A stretch of DNA of 60,508 nucleotides from positions 1-60,508 of the forward strand of contig CACNJC010000005.1 of assembly GCA_902620585.1 (NCBI GenBank), given 5' to 3'. The position numbers were made by a program, and so were the translations under genes. The stretch comes from an uncultured Pelagibacteraceae bacterium (GTDB lineage: Bacteria; Pseudomonadota; Alphaproteobacteria; Pelagibacterales; Pelagibacteraceae). Below the pieces are notes generated by a model, which saw only the letters and a program-made list of their open reading frames with translations, made no database searches and was not told the origin of the DNA. Position 1 is the first letter of the stretch, and every line of letters begins with the position of its first letter. Below, one piece after another: positions 58,725-60,508 of the stretch.

Positions 58725-59819
58725 ATGAGAAAATTATTAACTGTTGTTTTAAGTTTGGCTGTATTTGTTGGTTTTTCAATGACTACTGCAAACGCAAAAA
58801 CATTAAAATGTCAGACCGTTCTTAACACTAAAGCTGATGAAGTGAAAATGTTAAAGGACTTTACTGACACTGTAACAGAACTTACTGATGGATCTCTAAA
58901 ATTTGAGATTTTACCAGCAGGAGCTGTTGTAGGAGTAAAAGAAACTTTAGATGCAGTCGACAAAGGATTAATTGACTGCGGATTTGCTTGGACACACTAT
59001 TGGTCAGGCGATCACCCAGCTGCCATGTTATTTGGTTCGCCAGTAGCAGGCGGTGGAGTAGGTATAGATAATTTAGCGTTTTTATCTTGGTTCCAATATG
59101 GTGGTGGTAAAGAATTATACGACCAACTTTGGAAAGAAATGGGTAGAGACATTAAAGGATTTATGCTTCAACCAGTTGGCCCAGAAGCTTTAGGTTGGTT
59201 TCCAAAACCAATTAAAGACATGGCTGATTTTAGAAAATATAAATTCAGAACACCTCCAGGAATTCCTGGTCAAACATATAAAGATATCGGTATTGCATCT
59301 GTAGCAATGGGTGGTGGAGATATTCTTCCAGCATTACAAGCAGGTACTATCGATGCAGCAGAATGGTGTTGTCCAAAACCAGATTTAACATTTGGTTTCC
59401 AAAAAGTACTAAAACACTATTACCTACAAGGTTTACACCAAGTAGTAGTAAATGCTGACTTTTATATTACTGGAAAAACTTACAAAAAAATGACTGCTCA
59501 TGAGAAAAAATCTCTTGAAGTAGCTGCAAATGCTTCATTAGCAAAATCTTTAAGCTACAGAATCTATGAAAATGGAAAAGCTTTAAGAGAGTTAACTACT
59601 AAGCATGGAGTAATTTTAGAAGATACTCCAACAGACTACTTTAAAGAATATATGGCAGCAGCAAAGAAAACATTGAATAAAAACGCAGCAGAAAATAAAT
59701 TTTTCGCTAAAGTTTATAAATCAATGAAAGAATTTGCTGATATTGCTGTACCATTCTGGAGTGGTGCTCAAATGTCAAACGCTAAGCTAGGTATGGCTCA
59801 CGCAGCGACATTAAAGTAA
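58725..59819 (+). CDS. dctP: TRAP transporter substrate-binding protein (DctP/TakP-like)
   Basis: This 364-residue periplasmic binding protein has a signal peptide ending TTANA. It carries the DctP fold signatures: GSLKFEILPAGAVVG, FRTPPGIPGQTYKDIG and ALQAGTIDAAEWCCPKPDL near residue 205, which resembles the 2-oxoacid-binding TakP group. It captures an organic acid and hands it to the DctQM membrane pair. A hairpin separates it from dctQ, as expected for a binding protein made in excess. Confidence 0.92.
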   Translation: MRKLLTVVLSLAVFVGFSMTTANAKTLKCQTVLNTKADEVKMLKDFTDTVTELTDGSLKFEILPAGAVVGVKETLDAVDKGLIDCGFAWTHYWSGDHPAAMLFGSPVAGGGVGIDNLAFLSWFQYGGGKELYDQLWKEMGRDIKGFMLQPVGPEALGWFPKPIKDMADFRKYKFRTPPGIPGQTYKDIGIASVAMGGGDILPALQAGTIDAAEWCCPKPDLTFGFQKVLKHYYLQGLHQVVVNADFYITGKTYKKMTAHEKKSLEVAANASLAKSLSYRIYENGKALRELTTKHGVILEDTPTDYFKEYMAAAKKTLNKNAAENKFFAKVYKSMKEFADIAVPFWSGAQMSNAKLGMAHAATLK

Positions 59820-59842
59820 TAAGCAAAAACTTTTAAAATATT

Positions 59843-59879
59843 TTAGAGCGGACTTATAACGGTCCGCTCTAATTTTTTA
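59843..59879 (+). terminator. Intra-operon terminator/attenuator between dctP and dctQ
   Basis: TTAGAGCGGAC (59843-59853) pairs with GTCCGCTCTAA (59862-59872) as an 11-bp stem with an 8-nt loop, followed by TTTTTT. The next gene begins 11 bases later, so partial termination would lower the dctQM to dctP ratio. Confidence 0.85.
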
Positions 59880-59889
59880 GGACAAGATT

Positions 59890-60504
59890 ATGAATGATAA
59901 GCCATCAAAGATAGATATTTCAGATGAAATGATCGCCGAAAGACGAGGGGGATCAGGTAAAATGCCAGCAGATATGCCGCTGTGGATGGCAAAAACTATA
60001 ACTTCAATAGATAAATTTAGCAAACGCGTAGGTAATGTAGTTTGTTGGATTCTCATGCCTTTAATTTTAGCAATGACTTATGAAGTAATAATGCGAAAAT
60101 TATTTTTAGCACCTACTATTTGGGCTTATGACATTAGTAGATTTTTATACGGAGCTTTATTTATGTTAGGAGCAGGTTATGCTCTTTCTAAAGGGGTTCA
60201 CATAAGAGCAGATTTTTTATACAGAAACTTTAAAACTAAAAATCAAGGTCTTGTAGATTTTTGGTTATATATTTTATTTTATTTTCCAGGCTTATTTGTA
60301 TTCCTTTATATGACGATTGGTTATGTGGAAGAATCAATTAGAAGAGGAGAAAGAGGAATGGACACTACCTGGATGCCGTATATGTGGCCAATTAAAACAT
60401 GTTTACTAATTGGAATAATTTTTCTTTTAATTCAAGGAGTTTCTGAATTGCTCAAAAGTTATTGGGCTTCTAAAAAAGGTGAATGGCCAGGAGAGAGTAA
60501 ATGA
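59890..60504 (+). CDS. dctQ: TRAP transporter small permease (DctQ)
   Basis: This 204-residue inner-membrane protein has four helices and the DctQ pattern: VMRKLFLAPTIWAYDISRFLYGALFMLGAGYALSKGVHIRADF split over helices 1-2, and FLLIQGVSELLKSYW at the end. It bridges binding protein and large permease. The N-terminus carries an extra ~35-residue soluble stretch. Its TGA overlaps the ATG of the next gene. Confidence 0.93.
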   Translation: MNDKPSKIDISDEMIAERRGGSGKMPADMPLWMAKTITSIDKFSKRVGNVVCWILMPLILAMTYEVIMRKLFLAPTIWAYDISRFLYGALFMLGAGYALSKGVHIRADFLYRNFKTKNQGLVDFWLYILFYFPGLFVFLYMTIGYVEESIRRGERGMDTTWMPYMWPIKTCLLIGIIFLLIQGVSELLKSYWASKKGEWPGESK

Positions 60505-60508
60505 TCGC
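60501..60508 (+). CDS. dctM: Start of the next gene, probably TRAP large permease
   Basis: ATG at 60501 overlaps the dctQ stop (ATGA), and only the first two codons are inside the window. Position and TRAP operon order (P-Q-M) make dctM the expected gene; the sequence itself cannot confirm it. Confidence 0.6.

Noticed and set aside
1-60508. CRISPR arrays, insertion sequences, tRNA or rRNA genes
   Set aside because: No regularly spaced repeats, transposase-like proteins, or tRNA T-arm plus acceptor patterns were seen in the gaps. A tRNAscan or similar run would settle the tRNA question.

Overview
The window looks like a Pelagibacterales (SAR11) alphaproteobacterial chromosome. The DNA is very AT-rich with long A/T homopolymers, intergenic gaps are tiny, and many stop/start or convergent 3' overlaps occur. 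The gene content fits SAR11: a glycine-riboswitch-controlled gcvTHP operon, AprM-AprB-AprA, Xsc, SuyAB, a TRAP transporter, amtB, a carbamoyltransferase/SxtJ/DUF5989 cassette and a light-damage gene island. No rRNA, tRNA, mobile element or CRISPR array was found. The assignment rests on protein recognition, not on a phylogenetic marker.

Layout. 1-8.3 kb: outer-membrane barrel, gcvPHT read leftward behind a tandem glycine riboswitch, DMT and MATE exporters, first TerC protein. 8.3-15.5 kb: a very AT-rich surface-sugar cassette. Leftward are a ColD-like PLP 3-dehydratase, an RmlC-like epimerase, a split transketolase and an NAD-dependent sugar epimerase/reductase. Rightward are a polyprenyl-phosphate glycosyltransferase and a large polytopic membrane protein. 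15.5-27.3 kb: a photo-oxidative-stress island (COG2907 oxidase, DUF1365, CFA-type methyltransferase, DUF3833 lipoprotein, SDRs, TspO, MsrA, two photolyase-family proteins, DUF2256, DCC protein). 27.3-32.4 kb: TPR protein, DUF2237, hisI, folE, acuI, LysR regulator, site-2 protease. 32.4-38.4 kb: HU, amtB, rhodanese, thioredoxin-fold isomerase, ABA4-like protein, recX, cysQ and two microgenes. 38.4-43.1 kb: mnmA, an unassigned structured RNA, a 27-residue basic microprotein, metC-like lyase, MFS transporter.

43.1-52.5 kb is a sulfur and cofactor region. A CADD-type (self-sacrificing pABA synthase) protein and a small nucleotidyltransferase precede aprM-aprB-aprA, an unknown 116-residue protein and a TauE/SafE exporter. 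Next come suyAB (sulfolactate to pyruvate plus sulfite) and divergent xsc (sulfoacetaldehyde to acetyl phosphate plus sulfite). Together these release sulfite from organosulfonates and then oxidise or export it. 52.5-60.5 kb: SxtJ/DUF5989/carbamoyltransferase, M23 peptidase, SDR, second TerC, GMC oxidoreductase, and a TRAP operon (dctP, attenuator-like hairpin, dctQ, first bases of dctM).

Best candidates for something new: the structured RNA at 39.66-39.84 kb; the ColD-like dehydratase plus split transketolase cassette (possible branched-chain deoxysugar); the nucleotidyltransferase next to an apr operon with no sat gene in view; the CADD protein as a pABA source; a FeS-type photolyase that seems to have lost cluster cysteines; and the 27-residue microprotein. 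All calls come from reading translations and motifs by eye; no database search was run.
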